11,831 nucleotides of DNA, taken from assembly GCA_017628595.1 (NCBI GenBank), contig JAGBYV010000121.1, positions 1 through 11,831 on the forward strand, in the 5' to 3' direction. Shown here piece by piece: positions 1 through 7,687 of the stretch. The position numbers and the translations under genes were made by a program. The DNA comes from Alistipes sp. (GTDB lineage Bacteria > Bacteroidota > Bacteroidia > Bacteroidales > Rikenellaceae). Each line of letters begins with the position of its first letter. Position 1 is the first letter of the stretch. The notes under the pieces were generated by a model that saw only the letters and a program-made list of their open reading frames with translations, ran no database searches and was not told where the DNA came from.

Positions 1-1932
1 CGAGCGGAGCCACACATCGGGGAACGAAGCCTCGACGTAGTCATCGAAGCGCTGCTTCACCTGCTCTGTTACACGGGAAGAACGAACCTCCACCAGCAGA
101 TTGCCGAAATTAGGCCGACTGGCCACGCTACCACTGGCCAGATAGTAACGCAGTGGCGTAGCACCTGCAGTAGTGGATACACGCACCACCTCCTGCTGAC
201 TCAGCAACCACTCGGTCATGGCATCGAGATGTTGCGCCGTAGATTCCATATCGTACCCCTCGGGCAGAATCACATCGGCACGGAAATAGGGTTTATCTAA
301 CTGTGGAAAGAAGTTCTGCGGCATACGCTTCATAGCTACCACCGCACCCGCAAAAAGCAGCACAACAACCACAACAACAGACCAACGGTGAGCTAATAGA
401 GCCATCAGCACCCGCTTAAACCAAGCTTGAGTCTGAGCCACCGGCATCGTGCCTTCGCGAAGCATATCCATACCAAAGAGCGGCACCTGCGTCAGCGCCA
501 GTAGCCAGCTGAGCAGCAGCGAGAGGGCAATAACGATGAAGAGTGGCTTCACGATCTCGGCCACGGATGAGGGCGCAAGGTAGAGAGGCAGGAACGAAAA
601 TACGGCGATGAGCGTTGCACCCAGCAATCCCCACTTCGGTCTATCGGCACCCTGCAGCAGAGCCTCGCGCATGGTAAGATTACGACCAACGCCCCTAATT
701 GCATTATCCACCACTACGATAGCATTATCCACAAGCATACCCATCGCAATGATGAATCCTGCCAGCGACGTGCGGTTAATACCCTCACCCAAGCCGTACA
801 TACAGAGCATCGTACCACCAATAGTGAAGATGAGCGACAGGCCTATGAGCGACCCCGCACGAAAGCCCATCGAGAGCATAATCACTACAATAACGATAGC
901 CACCGATTCTAACAAATTGAGCATAAAGGAGAGGTTGGCACGACGTGCTATCTGATCCTCGGGATAGAGCGTCAGGATATCCATACCCACAGGCATCTGG
1001 CTCTCAAAGTGGGTAAGCAGGGCCTCCACCTCTCCGCCCAGACGCACTACATCGGCATCGCCATCAGAGGCAACACCTATACCTACGGCACGGCGTCCAT
1101 CAACCTTCATTACAACTGTCGGCGGATCGACATAGCCCTGCTTGATACGGGTAATATCGCCCAGGCGGAATTGACGTCCATCGGGGGCGATGAGCAACTG
1201 GTCGGCAATATCCTCGATGGTGGAGTATGTACCTGGCTCAAGTATGCGCACCCGCACCTGTGAGGCATCGATCTCGCCCGTATCGACAATGTTATTCTGC
1301 TGCGAGAGTGTAGCTGCAATCATCTCGGGCGATATTGAGAAGTTAGCCAGCGTGGATTTTGTAATATAAATATTTACTACCGGTTGCTGCTCGCCCTTAA
1401 GGGCTACCTTCTGCACACCATCGATGGCCACTATTTCTCGCTTAAGTTGTTGCGCCCAACTACGAATCTCATCCCACGAGAAGCCCTCGTCGGCTGCCAG
1501 GGCATAGTACAGGCCATAGACATCGCTGATGTCATCATCCACACGCAGAGGCCCTGCCGCCGCGGGCAGCGACGAGGAGATATTCTCCACCTTACGACGC
1601 AATTCGTCCCACAGTTGCGGTATCTCGCGGGCTCGCACGCCCGACTCCAGCTCAACCATTATGCGGGCGTGGCCATAGTATGATTCGGATGTAATCTTCT
1701 TTATGCGGCGCATCGACTGCAACTCGCGCGAGACGGGCTCGGAGATCAATTGCTCAACCTCGAAGGGTGTGGCACCAGCATAGTCGCACGTTACAACGGC
1801 GCTCTTCAACACAAAGGTAGAGTCCTCCTTCTTGCCCATACGAATAAACGACCAGATGCCGCCCACCACAAAGAGCATAAGCACAAAATAGACAACGGAA
1901 GATCGGCGCAATGAAAATTCGGAGAGTGACAT
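1..1932 (-). CDS. RND efflux pump inner-membrane subunit (AcrB/HAE type), N-terminal 644 residues, cut by window edge
   Basis: This is the proton-driven inner-membrane pump of a tripartite RND exporter, which takes up substrates from periplasm or membrane and passes them to an outer-membrane channel. It starts at ATG 1932 and stays open to base 1, so about 640 of an expected 1000-1050 residues are present. Helix 1 is at residues 12-31, followed by a large periplasmic porter region (about 35-330, with the YAGATP motif near 51-56 where the family has YPGA). Helices then fall near 335-357, 361-382, 387-410, 434-456, 459-485 and 516-534. FFPQ at 541-544 begins the second porter half, as in the family. 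Helix 4 reads GMLVDNAIVVVDN (398-410), so one of the two proton-relay aspartates of AcrB (D407/D408) is kept as D402 and the other is N403. It follows the adaptor gene by 3 bases, so the two are co-transcribed. The substrate (drug, detergent or metal) cannot be read, but it lacks the CusA-type VDAAIVM helix, which argues against a heavy-metal pump. Confidence 0.95.
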   Translation of the reverse strand, partial: MSLSEFSLRRSSVVYFVLMLFVVGGIWSFIRMGKKEDSTFVLKSAVVTCDYAGATPFEVEQLISEPVSRELQSMRRIKKITSESYYGHARIMVELESGVRAREIPQLWDELRRKVENISSSLPAAAGPLRVDDDISDVYGLYYALAADEGFSWDEIRSWAQQLKREIVAIDGVQKVALKGEQQPVVNIYITKSTLANFSISPEMIAATLSQQNNIVDTGEIDASQVRVRILEPGTYSTIEDIADQLLIAPDGRQFRLGDITRIKQGYVDPPTVVMKVDGRRAVGIGVASDGDADVVRLGGEVEALLTHFESQMPVGMDILTLYPEDQIARRANLSFMLNLLESVAIVIVVIMLSMGFRAGSLIGLSLIFTIGGTMLCMYGLGEGINRTSLAGFIIAMGMLVDNAIVVVDNAIRGVGRNLTMREALLQGADRPKWGLLGATLIAVFSFLPLYLAPSSVAEIVKPLFIVIALSLLLSWLLALTQVPLFGMDMLREGTMPVAQTQAWFKRVLMALLAHRWSVVVVVVLLFAGAVVAMKRMPQNFFPQLDKPYFRADVILPEGYDMESTAQHLDAMTEWLLSQQEVVRVSTTAGATPLRYYLASGSVASRPNFGNLLVEVRSSRVTEQVKQRFDDYVEASFPDVWLRS

Positions 1933-1935
1933 AGG

Positions 1936-2973
1936 CTAACGATTTAGGATTTTCACTCGCTCGCCATCCTTGAGGCGATAGACACCAGCAACAACAATTT
2001 GCTCGCCCACACTTAGGCCCGAATGGACAATCACGCGGTCGCGGTCGAATATCTCGCCCAGCACCACCGCCTGACGCTCCACACGATCGTCACCCGTAAC
2101 TCGCCAGACATAGGTTCCACCCTCTACCGGCGCATAGATAGATGTAAGCGGCACCGCCACCACTGAGGATAACTCATCATCGGTGCGGATGGTCACCTGG
2201 CAGGTCATGCCGGGCGAGATGTTATAGGGGAGTATCTCTGTCCTGTCCAACTTCAGCGACACGGGAAAACCCGAGGCATCCGATGCTGTCTTGGCATAGG
2301 TATCCAGCCGTGCACGAAAACTGATATCGGGATAGTTGTCATAGCGAACTGTAAAGCGCGTAAGCGAATCCGAGAGAATAGGCAGACTGCGTTCGGGCAT
2401 GGTGAACTCCACCGTAGTGCTTATAGGATTGACCAATCGCAGGATGGTCTGACCTGATGTTACACGCTGGTAGGTATCCACATATGTACGTTCAATCACT
2501 CCTGCAAACGGGGCACGGAGCGTCGTCTCCTGAAGCAGGTCCGACGTATTCTCAAACGCAGAACGAGCCTGCACAAGTGCCGTCTCGGCCGACTCATACT
2601 CCTGGCGCGACACAGCCTCATGCTCCATGAGTCGCGACACGCGATCAAACTGCGAGCGGGCACGCTCATATTGTGCCTTATCGGCTGCGACCTGCAACTC
2701 CACATCGCGGGGATCCAACCGAGCGAGGGTCTGCCCTCGCTTGACATAGTCGCCCTTCGACACATCGACGCCAGCCACCTGCCCCGCAATCTTGAATGCA
2801 AGGTTAACAGCATCATCGGCCGTTGACATACCCGCAAAATCGCGGTCCAGATATTTAACCGCCTGCACACGCTCCACCTTGACCGCACGTTCTATTGCGG
2901 GAGGCGATAGCCTGCTACGACATGCCACACAACAGAGCAGCAGGCCCAAAAACGAAAGAAGAGATCTATACAT
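1936..2973 (-). CDS. RND efflux periplasmic adaptor (membrane fusion protein), probable lipoprotein, 345 aa
   Basis: This is the periplasmic adaptor that links the RND pump encoded 3 bases downstream to an outer-membrane channel. I chose ATG 2973. The frame extends to TTG 3003, but those ten extra codons lie inside a terminator hairpin, and starting at 2973 puts a short signal sequence at the very N-terminus: MYRSLL, then a hydrophobic run ending in CCVAC. Cys18 is the likely lipidated residue, although Cys at -3 makes the lipobox imperfect. After it come the first lipoyl half (about 55-88, with KIAGQVAGVDVSKGDYVKRG), an alpha-helical hairpin rich in Gln, Arg and Glu (about 91-150), the second lipoyl half (LRAPFAGVIERTYVD, about 152-166), a beta-barrel domain with the GMTCQV segment, and a membrane-proximal domain ending in GVYRLKDGERV. 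The length is slightly below the usual 360-400. The missing partner would be a TolC-like channel, perhaps encoded beyond base 1. Confidence 0.93.
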   Translation of the reverse strand: MYRSLLSFLGLLLCCVACRSRLSPPAIERAVKVERVQAVKYLDRDFAGMSTADDAVNLAFKIAGQVAGVDVSKGDYVKRGQTLARLDPRDVELQVAADKAQYERARSQFDRVSRLMEHEAVSRQEYESAETALVQARSAFENTSDLLQETTLRAPFAGVIERTYVDTYQRVTSGQTILRLVNPISTTVEFTMPERSLPILSDSLTRFTVRYDNYPDISFRARLDTYAKTASDASGFPVSLKLDRTEILPYNISPGMTCQVTIRTDDELSSVVAVPLTSIYAPVEGGTYVWRVTGDDRVERQAVVLGEIFDRDRVIVHSGLSVGEQIVVAGVYRLKDGERVKILNR

Positions 2974-2976
2974 AGC

Positions 2977-3015
2977 AAAAAAAATTGACCTTTGCCTGAG
3001 CAAAAGTCAATTTTT
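2977..3015 (-). terminator. Rho-independent terminator at the end of the suf-tmk-BT_3928 operon
   Basis: Bases 2980-2989 pair perfectly with 3006-3015, there is one C/A mismatch (2990 with 3005), and 2991-2995 pair with 3000-3004 around a four-base loop (CTGA in plus-strand reading). On the minus strand the stem ends in eight consecutive Us (bases 2984-2977). It begins 21 bases after the stop codon at 3036-3038. The A-run on the other side means it could also stop transcription coming the other way. The U-tract ends three bases before the adaptor ATG at 2973, so the element is also the leader of that gene. Confidence 0.85.
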
Positions 3016-3035
3016 ATACCAATCTGTCTCCTCTT

Positions 3036-4157
3036 TTAATCTATATCAATATTGCGACAATTATACTTGCCTGCAATCACTCCATCGCGCAACCACACAA
3101 CGCCATTCTCGGCTCGCAGCATGGTCTTCATCACCGTGGCGTCGATATTGTAGCAACGCACGGGATCATTATCCCCAAATGGCAGATAGGTAACCTCACG
3201 CAGAGGCTGCGGAGTAAGGCATACCACAGCCGCACCCTCGCCCTGAACGCGCTCGACCAGCGATATAAGATTTGCGCGGCACTTATCGTTTAACTTATCA
3301 AGAGAGGTAAGACATATGAGATACATATCGCCCCGATGAGTCAGTATCTCGCGTGTAGCGTCGCCCTCAACGTCAGTAAGAGTAAACTCGCTCACAAGAG
3401 TCTGCACAGGCGAGGACTCATTATCCACGCGGGTCTCAACCCACTCCCACTTCGACTCGTCCTGCCACTCGGTATCCTCGATGGTGAACTCACGCAGTTT
3501 ACTTGTGCGGCGGTTGCGATAGATGAGAACATACTCCTCCTCCGACATCGCCTCATGACCCGTATCGTGCTGCTCCTCAATCATTGAATAGATATTGGCA
3601 CCCACCTTATAGGGCAGAAAATCGATCAAAGGCAGATTATAATAGCAGTATGCACCCAGACCCATGGCAAAGGTACAGAACAGGCAGGTAAGAGCAACCT
3701 CCAGGCGGCTGAAATCCAATATGCGCTGATGACGGTGGCGCATCCACACCACTACAACCAGCGGCAGAATGATCAAGTTCTTGAAAAAGGTCTGCCAGGG
3801 CGTAAGCTTGAGCGCATCACCAAAACAGCCGCAATCCTCCACCGGAATCCATGTAGCACTCAGAAAGGTCAGTATCGTAAAGAATGTCATCGACAAGAGG
3901 GCGAAGATCGAAATCAATCGTGTACGCACACGGAAGGTAAGCATACATCCCATCATAAGCTCGGCACCGCACAACCATATGGAGAAGATCATTGCCGCAG
4001 GCTGCAGCTCCTCAATACCATAGATCGAGAGATACTCGTTCACCTTGAGTGCCGTACCCCACGGATCCACAGCCTTCACGAAACCAGAGAAGATGAAGGT
4101 CACACCCACAATCACGCGACAAATCGCGGCTAGTATGATAAATCGACGCGACGGCAT
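3036..4157 (-). CDS. BT_3928-family MauE/DoxX-like membrane protein with C-terminal thioredoxin-like domain
   Basis: This 373-residue integral membrane protein resembles the Bacteroidota BT_3928 family: a MauE/DoxX-type four-helix bundle with an extra helix and a soluble tail. Helices are seen near 6-28, 53-75, 80-101, 124-139 and 152-173. A CGCFGD motif (Cys109, Cys111) follows the third helix, as in MauE and related proteins, which are linked to disulfide or quinone redox chemistry in the envelope. Residues 255-373 look like a thioredoxin/AhpC fold (FTLTDVEGDATREIL, then a hydrophobic strand YLICLT) but have no CxxC, so this tail probably does not act as an ordinary thiol oxidoreductase. 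Its ATG overlaps the tmk stop by one base (TAATG), so translation is probably coupled, and the terminator follows 21 bases after its stop. Family assignment is from remembered motifs. The molecular role is not established, and redox function is inference. Confidence 0.8.
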   Translation of the reverse strand: MPSRRFIILAAICRVIVGVTFIFSGFVKAVDPWGTALKVNEYLSIYGIEELQPAAMIFSIWLCGAELMMGCMLTFRVRTRLISIFALLSMTFFTILTFLSATWIPVEDCGCFGDALKLTPWQTFFKNLIILPLVVVVWMRHRHQRILDFSRLEVALTCLFCTFAMGLGAYCYYNLPLIDFLPYKVGANIYSMIEEQHDTGHEAMSEEEYVLIYRNRRTSKLREFTIEDTEWQDESKWEWVETRVDNESSPVQTLVSEFTLTDVEGDATREILTHRGDMYLICLTSLDKLNDKCRANLISLVERVQGEGAAVVCLTPQPLREVTYLPFGDNDPVRCYNIDATVMKTMLRAENGVVWLRDGVIAGKYNCRNIDID

Positions 4158-4159
4158 TA
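4157..4159 (-). promoter_or_regulatory. TAATG stop/start overlap, tmk to BT_3928-like gene
   Basis: The tmk stop TAA (4159-4157) shares its last A with the ATG (4157-4155) of the following membrane-protein gene. A terminating ribosome can restart here without a separate binding site, which points to translational coupling. Confidence 0.7.
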
Positions 4160-4846
4160 CTTCTCGGTGTTTATGTAGCCACTGACAACGCTCTCGATGC
4201 GCTGAAAAATCTCCTCGGGAGAGGCCATCTCACCCTCCTTGCTGCAATCGACAACGTGCATTGCCGGATCATGCTGCGCAGCATCGATATAGACCTGTCG
4301 CACCTGACGCTGCAGGTCCATCGACTGCTCGTGGATATCCTTCTTGCCATGCAGATAGGCACGGTCATCACCCTCACGCTGCTCCTGCAGAAGCTTGCGC
4401 TCGGTGAAAGCAAAGGGCACATCCAGGAAGAGAGATATATCAGGTCGCGGGATAGCAAAGTAGTCATACTCGAGCGACAGAATCCACTCGCGCAGCTTCT
4501 CTCGCTCCTCTGCGGCAGTCACTTTTGCACACTGGTAGCCTATATTTGAATATACATAGCGATCGCATATAACCACCTTACCGTCAGCAATCCACCCGCG
4601 AATCATTGCCGCAGCATCACGTCTGTCGCCGGCGTATAGCATCGCCACGATATAGGGATCAACCTGCTCGATGCTACCCAGCTCGCCACGCAAAAAACGG
4701 GCAATAAGATCTCCGAAGTAGGGAGCATCGAAACGGGGAAAATGCAAGTATTCGGTCGGAATGCCCTTCAGGGCAAACATCTCGCGCAGTTTGGATATCT
4801 GCGTTGATTTGCCTGAGCCATCGACCCCTTCAAGCACTATGAACAT
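4157..4846 (-). CDS. tmk: Thymidylate kinase (dTMP kinase)
   Basis: The enzyme phosphorylates dTMP to dTDP with ATP in the cytoplasm, a required step in dTTP supply. The P-loop GVDGSGKST is at residues 7-15 and starts close to the N-terminus, which supports ATG 4846. The DRY motif typical of the family is at 95-97 (VICDRYVYS), PRPD at 133-136 precedes the strand ISLFLDVP, and the Lys/Arg-rich lid region is near 150-170. FPRFD (36-40) fits the dTMP-site segment. At 229 residues it is some 15-25 longer than E. coli Tmk, the extra length being mainly around the lid and the C-terminus. It lies 36 bases after sufS, with a short purine-rich stretch (AAGAAGAG) just before the ATG, and no promoter-like element is obvious in that gap, so it is probably transcribed from the suf promoter. 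Many Bacteroidales carry one tmk, and whether this is the only copy cannot be told. Confidence 0.94.
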   Translation of the reverse strand: MFIVLEGVDGSGKSTQISKLREMFALKGIPTEYLHFPRFDAPYFGDLIARFLRGELGSIEQVDPYIVAMLYAGDRRDAAAMIRGWIADGKVVICDRYVYSNIGYQCAKVTAAEEREKLREWILSLEYDYFAIPRPDISLFLDVPFAFTERKLLQEQREGDDRAYLHGKKDIHEQSMDLQRQVRQVYIDAAQHDPAMHVVDCSKEGEMASPEEIFQRIESVVSGYINTEK

Positions 4847-4882
4847 ATCTCTTCTTTTTGTTTGGTTTTATATTGCTGTAAT

Positions 4883-6097
4883 CTATCTCAACATCCTCAC
4901 GGCACGCTCCACGCCACGCACCAGAGCATCCATCTCCTCGCGTGTGTTGTACATCGCAATCGAAGCACGGCACATACCCGTGATGCCAAAGTGCGCCATC
5001 ACCGGCTCGGCACAATGCTGACCTGTGCGTATAGCTATGCCCAACTTATCGAGTATCATGCCCAGATCGTAGTGATGCACACCCTCGACATTAAACGAGA
5101 TAATCGAACACTTATCCTCTGCGGAGCCATATATTCTGAGGCCATCCACCCTGAGCAACTGCTCCTCGGCATAGCGCATAAGCGACATCTCATGCTCCTC
5201 AACCTCGCGCAGATCAAAGCCTCGCAGATACTCCACAGCCTCACCCAGACCTATGGCACCGATGTAATTCGACGTGCCGGCCTCGTACTTTAGTGGCAGA
5301 GGTGCATATGTAGTCTTTTCAAATGACACCCGGTCAACCATATCGCCTCCACAAAGGAACGGGGGCATCTCTTCGAGCAACGCTCTCTTGCCATAGAGCA
5401 CGCCAATACCCGTAGGGCCGTATAGTTTATGGCCGGAGAAGGCGTAGAAATCACAATCCAGCGCCACGACATCCACTCCACCGTGTACCACACCCTGGCA
5501 TCCATCCACCAAAACGTGTGCACCCACACGATGAGCCCGCTCTATTATTGGCTTAAGGTCGGGACGTGTACCCAGCGTATTCGATGCCTGAGTGATGGCC
5601 ACCATACGGGTACGCTCATCCAAAAGCGTATCCAGCATCTCCGTCTTCAGGCGTCCTTTGTCATCAAATGGCAAAACGCGAATTTCCGCACCACGTCTCG
5701 AGGCCACGACCTGCCACGGCACGATATTGGAGTGGTGCTCCATCTCGCTTACAACGATGTTATCGCCCTCACGCAGGAACTTCTCGCTCCAGGCATAGGC
5801 AACGGTATTGATCGAAGCGGTAGCACCCGCAGTAAATATCACCTCCTCGCGCGATGCGGCACCGATGAATGTGCGAATGCGCTCACGAGCCTGCTCGTAG
5901 AGCTGGGTAGCCTCGGCAGAGAGCTGGTGCACACCACGATGGATATTGGCATTCTGCTCGCGGTGCAGACGATTGACCGCCTCGATCACGCGCTCGGGCT
6001 TTTGTGCCGTTGCACCACTATCGAGATAGACAAGCGGCTTGCCGTTTACCGTGCGCTGCAAGATGGGAAAATCTCCACGTATGCTCTCTACATTCAT
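4883..6097 (-). CDS. sufS: SufS-type cysteine desulfurase (class V aminotransferase fold, PLP enzyme)
   Basis: SufS removes sulfur from L-cysteine, giving alanine and an enzyme persulfide that feeds the SufBCD scaffold. The 404-residue protein has the usual length. The PLP-binding lysine is K224 in SGHKLYGPTG. Residues stacking on or bonding to PLP are present: the His pair 121-122 in EMEHHSN, D198 in VLVDGCQG, and Q201. The catalytic Cys is C362 in RTGQHCAEP, the RxGxHCA signature of group II (SufS/Csd) enzymes, and the short loop around it also fits group II rather than IscS. The motif at 198-205 reads DGCQGVVH where many family members have DGAQ(A/S)xPH, a mild substitution. The ATG overlaps the sufD stop by one base. 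No SufE or SufU gene is visible in the window, so the sulfur-transfer partner is encoded elsewhere or lies in another operon. Confidence 0.96.
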   Translation of the reverse strand: MNVESIRGDFPILQRTVNGKPLVYLDSGATAQKPERVIEAVNRLHREQNANIHRGVHQLSAEATQLYEQARERIRTFIGAASREEVIFTAGATASINTVAYAWSEKFLREGDNIVVSEMEHHSNIVPWQVVASRRGAEIRVLPFDDKGRLKTEMLDTLLDERTRMVAITQASNTLGTRPDLKPIIERAHRVGAHVLVDGCQGVVHGGVDVVALDCDFYAFSGHKLYGPTGIGVLYGKRALLEEMPPFLCGGDMVDRVSFEKTTYAPLPLKYEAGTSNYIGAIGLGEAVEYLRGFDLREVEEHEMSLMRYAEEQLLRVDGLRIYGSAEDKCSIISFNVEGVHHYDLGMILDKLGIAIRTGQHCAEPVMAHFGITGMCRASIAMYNTREEMDALVRGVERAVRMLR

Positions 6098-6099
6098 TA
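6097..6099 (-). promoter_or_regulatory. TAATG stop/start overlap, sufD to sufS
   Basis: The sufD stop TAA (6099-6097) shares one base with the sufS ATG (6097-6095), so sufS translation is probably coupled to sufD. The same five-base arrangement recurs between tmk and the next gene. Confidence 0.7.
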
Positions 6100-6903
6100 C
6101 AATCTCTCAAGTTTTGAGGTTAACTCCTCGGCCAGAATCTCACCAATCTCGCCAGCATGCAGCACGATGTCGCTCACAAAGCCCTCGATCTGCATACGAC
6201 GAGCCTGCTCAAGGCTCAAGCCGCGCTGACGCATATACATGATAGCATCGCCATCGAGCTGTCCCACCGTAGCACCATGCGAACACTTCACATCGTCGGC
6301 ATAGATCTCCAGCTGGGGTTTGGTTATAATCTTTGCATCGGCTCCGATCTCTATATTGCGGTTTGTCTGACGCGCATCGGTGCGCTGTGCATCCTGTGCA
6401 ACATATACCAGACCACGGAACTCGCCCACGGCATTGCCACCAGCTACGCCCTTGACAAGAGAATCGCTCTGACAATCCGACACATTGTGATTAACACGCA
6501 GGGCAACTGTCGTATGCTCCTTCCCTCCTGCAATGTACGCAGCACGCATATGGTTGGCAGCCTGTGTACCATCAAGATCGATCGTATAGTTAGCCGTAGA
6601 GCCCGCAACGCTGACACTCACCACGCGGCAATCACTCTCAGCCTGCTGATGGATATTGCACTCGACTGCGCAATCGGCAGCAAACAGTTCTATCATATTG
6701 AGTGAGGCTCCCGCCGTAAGGTCGAAGTGCATCCTGGCCGCATCCTCCTGATTGTGTACCACAATAAGCGACAGACGACCACGCACCGTGCGCTCCACCG
6801 AGCGGGGATTCACAATAATCTCCCACGCCTGGCCATCGCCCAGTGTACACATACCCGTATTGGCACGCAAACCTCTACTCTGTAAATAATCGAGCAATTT
6901 CAT
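6097..6903 (-). CDS. sufD: SufD-like Fe-S scaffold subunit, short form lacking the N-terminal region
   Basis: SufD pairs with SufB in the SufBC2D complex that builds Fe-S clusters, and the two share a right-handed beta-helix core. The C-terminal half is well conserved: GEFRGLVYVAQDAQRTDA (160-177), KPQLEIYADDVKCSHGAT (195-211) with Cys207 and His209, then the helical end with LDGDAIMYMRQRGLS and GFVSDI. The protein is only 268 residues, against roughly 420-450 for typical SufD, and the missing part is the N-terminal alpha-helical domain and the start of the beta-helix. The short length is not a start-site error, because the sufC stop lies only 2 bases before ATG 6903. The frame shows no internal break and the C-terminal residues are intact, so this looks like a natural compact form rather than a decayed gene. 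It sits in the canonical place between sufC and sufS. Confidence 0.9.
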   Translation of the reverse strand: MKLLDYLQSRGLRANTGMCTLGDGQAWEIIVNPRSVERTVRGRLSLIVVHNQEDAARMHFDLTAGASLNMIELFAADCAVECNIHQQAESDCRVVSVSVAGSTANYTIDLDGTQAANHMRAAYIAGGKEHTTVALRVNHNVSDCQSDSLVKGVAGGNAVGEFRGLVYVAQDAQRTDARQTNRNIEIGADAKIITKPQLEIYADDVKCSHGATVGQLDGDAIMYMRQRGLSLEQARRMQIEGFVSDIVLHAGEIGEILAEELTSKLERL

Positions 6904-6905
6904 CG

Positions 6906-7658
6906 TTACTTCTCCTGCTGGTTAATGAGCCAATCGTAACCCTCCTTCTCGAGCTTCAGAGCCAACGACTTGTCGCCCGAGTAGATAATCTGACCCTTAT
7001 ACAGAACGTGCACGTAGTCAGGCACGATGTAATCCAAAAGACGCTGATAGTGGGTAATGACAATGGTTGCATTCTCCGAAGTGTGCAACTTCGTCACGCC
7101 CGTAGCCACAATACGCAGAGCATCGATATCGAGTCCCGAGTCGGTCTCATCCAACACGGCGAGCTTGGGATCGAGCATAGCCATCTGGAAAATCTCGTTC
7201 TTTTTCTTCTCGCCACCCGAAAAACCCTCGTTAACAGCACGCGACGTGAGCTTAGAGTCCAGCTCAACAACAGCACTCTTCTCGCGCATAAGGCGCAGAA
7301 ACTCGCCCGCAGTGAGGGGATCCTCGCCTCGGAACTTACGCTGCTCGTTTACGGCCATCTTCATAAAGTTTGCCATCGTCACACCAGGAATCTCAACAGG
7401 ATACTGGAAGCCGAGGAACAGACCCATGCGGGCACGATCCTCGATCGAGAGGTCGAGCAGATTCTGACCCATAAACTCTACCGAACCTGAGGTAACGGTA
7501 AACTTCTCATTGCCGGCCAACACGGATGCAAAGGTACTCTTACCCGAACCGTTAGGGCCCATGATAGCATGCACCTCACCGGGGCGAACCTCCAGGTTGA
7601 TACCACGGAGAATCTCCTTATCGCCCACCGAGGCATGCAAATTCTTTACACTTAACAT
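6906..7658 (-). CDS. sufC: SufC, ABC-type ATPase of the Fe-S assembly complex
   Basis: SufC is a soluble cytoplasmic ABC ATPase that binds SufB and SufD and drives the conformational change needed for cluster assembly. It is not a transporter subunit. At 250 residues it matches the family. Walker A is GPNGSGKST (34-42), the Q-loop is in FQYPVEIPGV (Q85), the ABC signature is FSGGEKKKNE (146-155), Walker B is LAVLDETDSGLD (166-177) with catalytic E171, and the switch histidine is H203 in ITHYQRLL. The EKKKNE ending of the signature and DETDSGLDIDAL are characteristic of SufC rather than of transport ATPases. It lies 29 bases after sufB and 2 bases before sufD. Confidence 0.98.
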   Translation of the reverse strand: MLSVKNLHASVGDKEILRGINLEVRPGEVHAIMGPNGSGKSTFASVLAGNEKFTVTSGSVEFMGQNLLDLSIEDRARMGLFLGFQYPVEIPGVTMANFMKMAVNEQRKFRGEDPLTAGEFLRLMREKSAVVELDSKLTSRAVNEGFSGGEKKKNEIFQMAMLDPKLAVLDETDSGLDIDALRIVATGVTKLHTSENATIVITHYQRLLDYIVPDYVHVLYKGQIIYSGDKSLALKLEKEGYDWLINQQEK

Positions 7659-7687
7659 ATCTTTTCGTTTTTATTTTTCCTAATTCA

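Noticed and set aside
2974..3003. N-terminal extension of the efflux adaptor from TTG 3003
   Set aside because: The ten codons lie in the terminator hairpin and would displace the lipoprotein signal from the N-terminus.
5429..6229. Long plus-strand open frame of 266 codons opposite sufS and sufD
   Set aside because: The minus strand encodes SufS and SufD with intact catalytic motifs. The plus frame has no recognisable domain and is rich in His, Thr and Ile, as expected of a shadow frame.
6097..6903. SufD pseudogene
   Set aside because: The frame is intact, the C-terminal conserved residues are present, and both junctions with neighbours are tight, which favours a functional compact form.
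6843..7490. Plus-strand open frame of 215 codons opposite sufC
   Set aside because: It lies against the highly conserved SufC coding sequence, has no domain features, and comes from codon bias on the other strand. The same applies to 6157-6705 opposite sufD.
6906..7658. ABC transporter ATPase
   Set aside because: The FSGGEKKKNE signature, the length and the position between sufB and sufD mark it as SufC.
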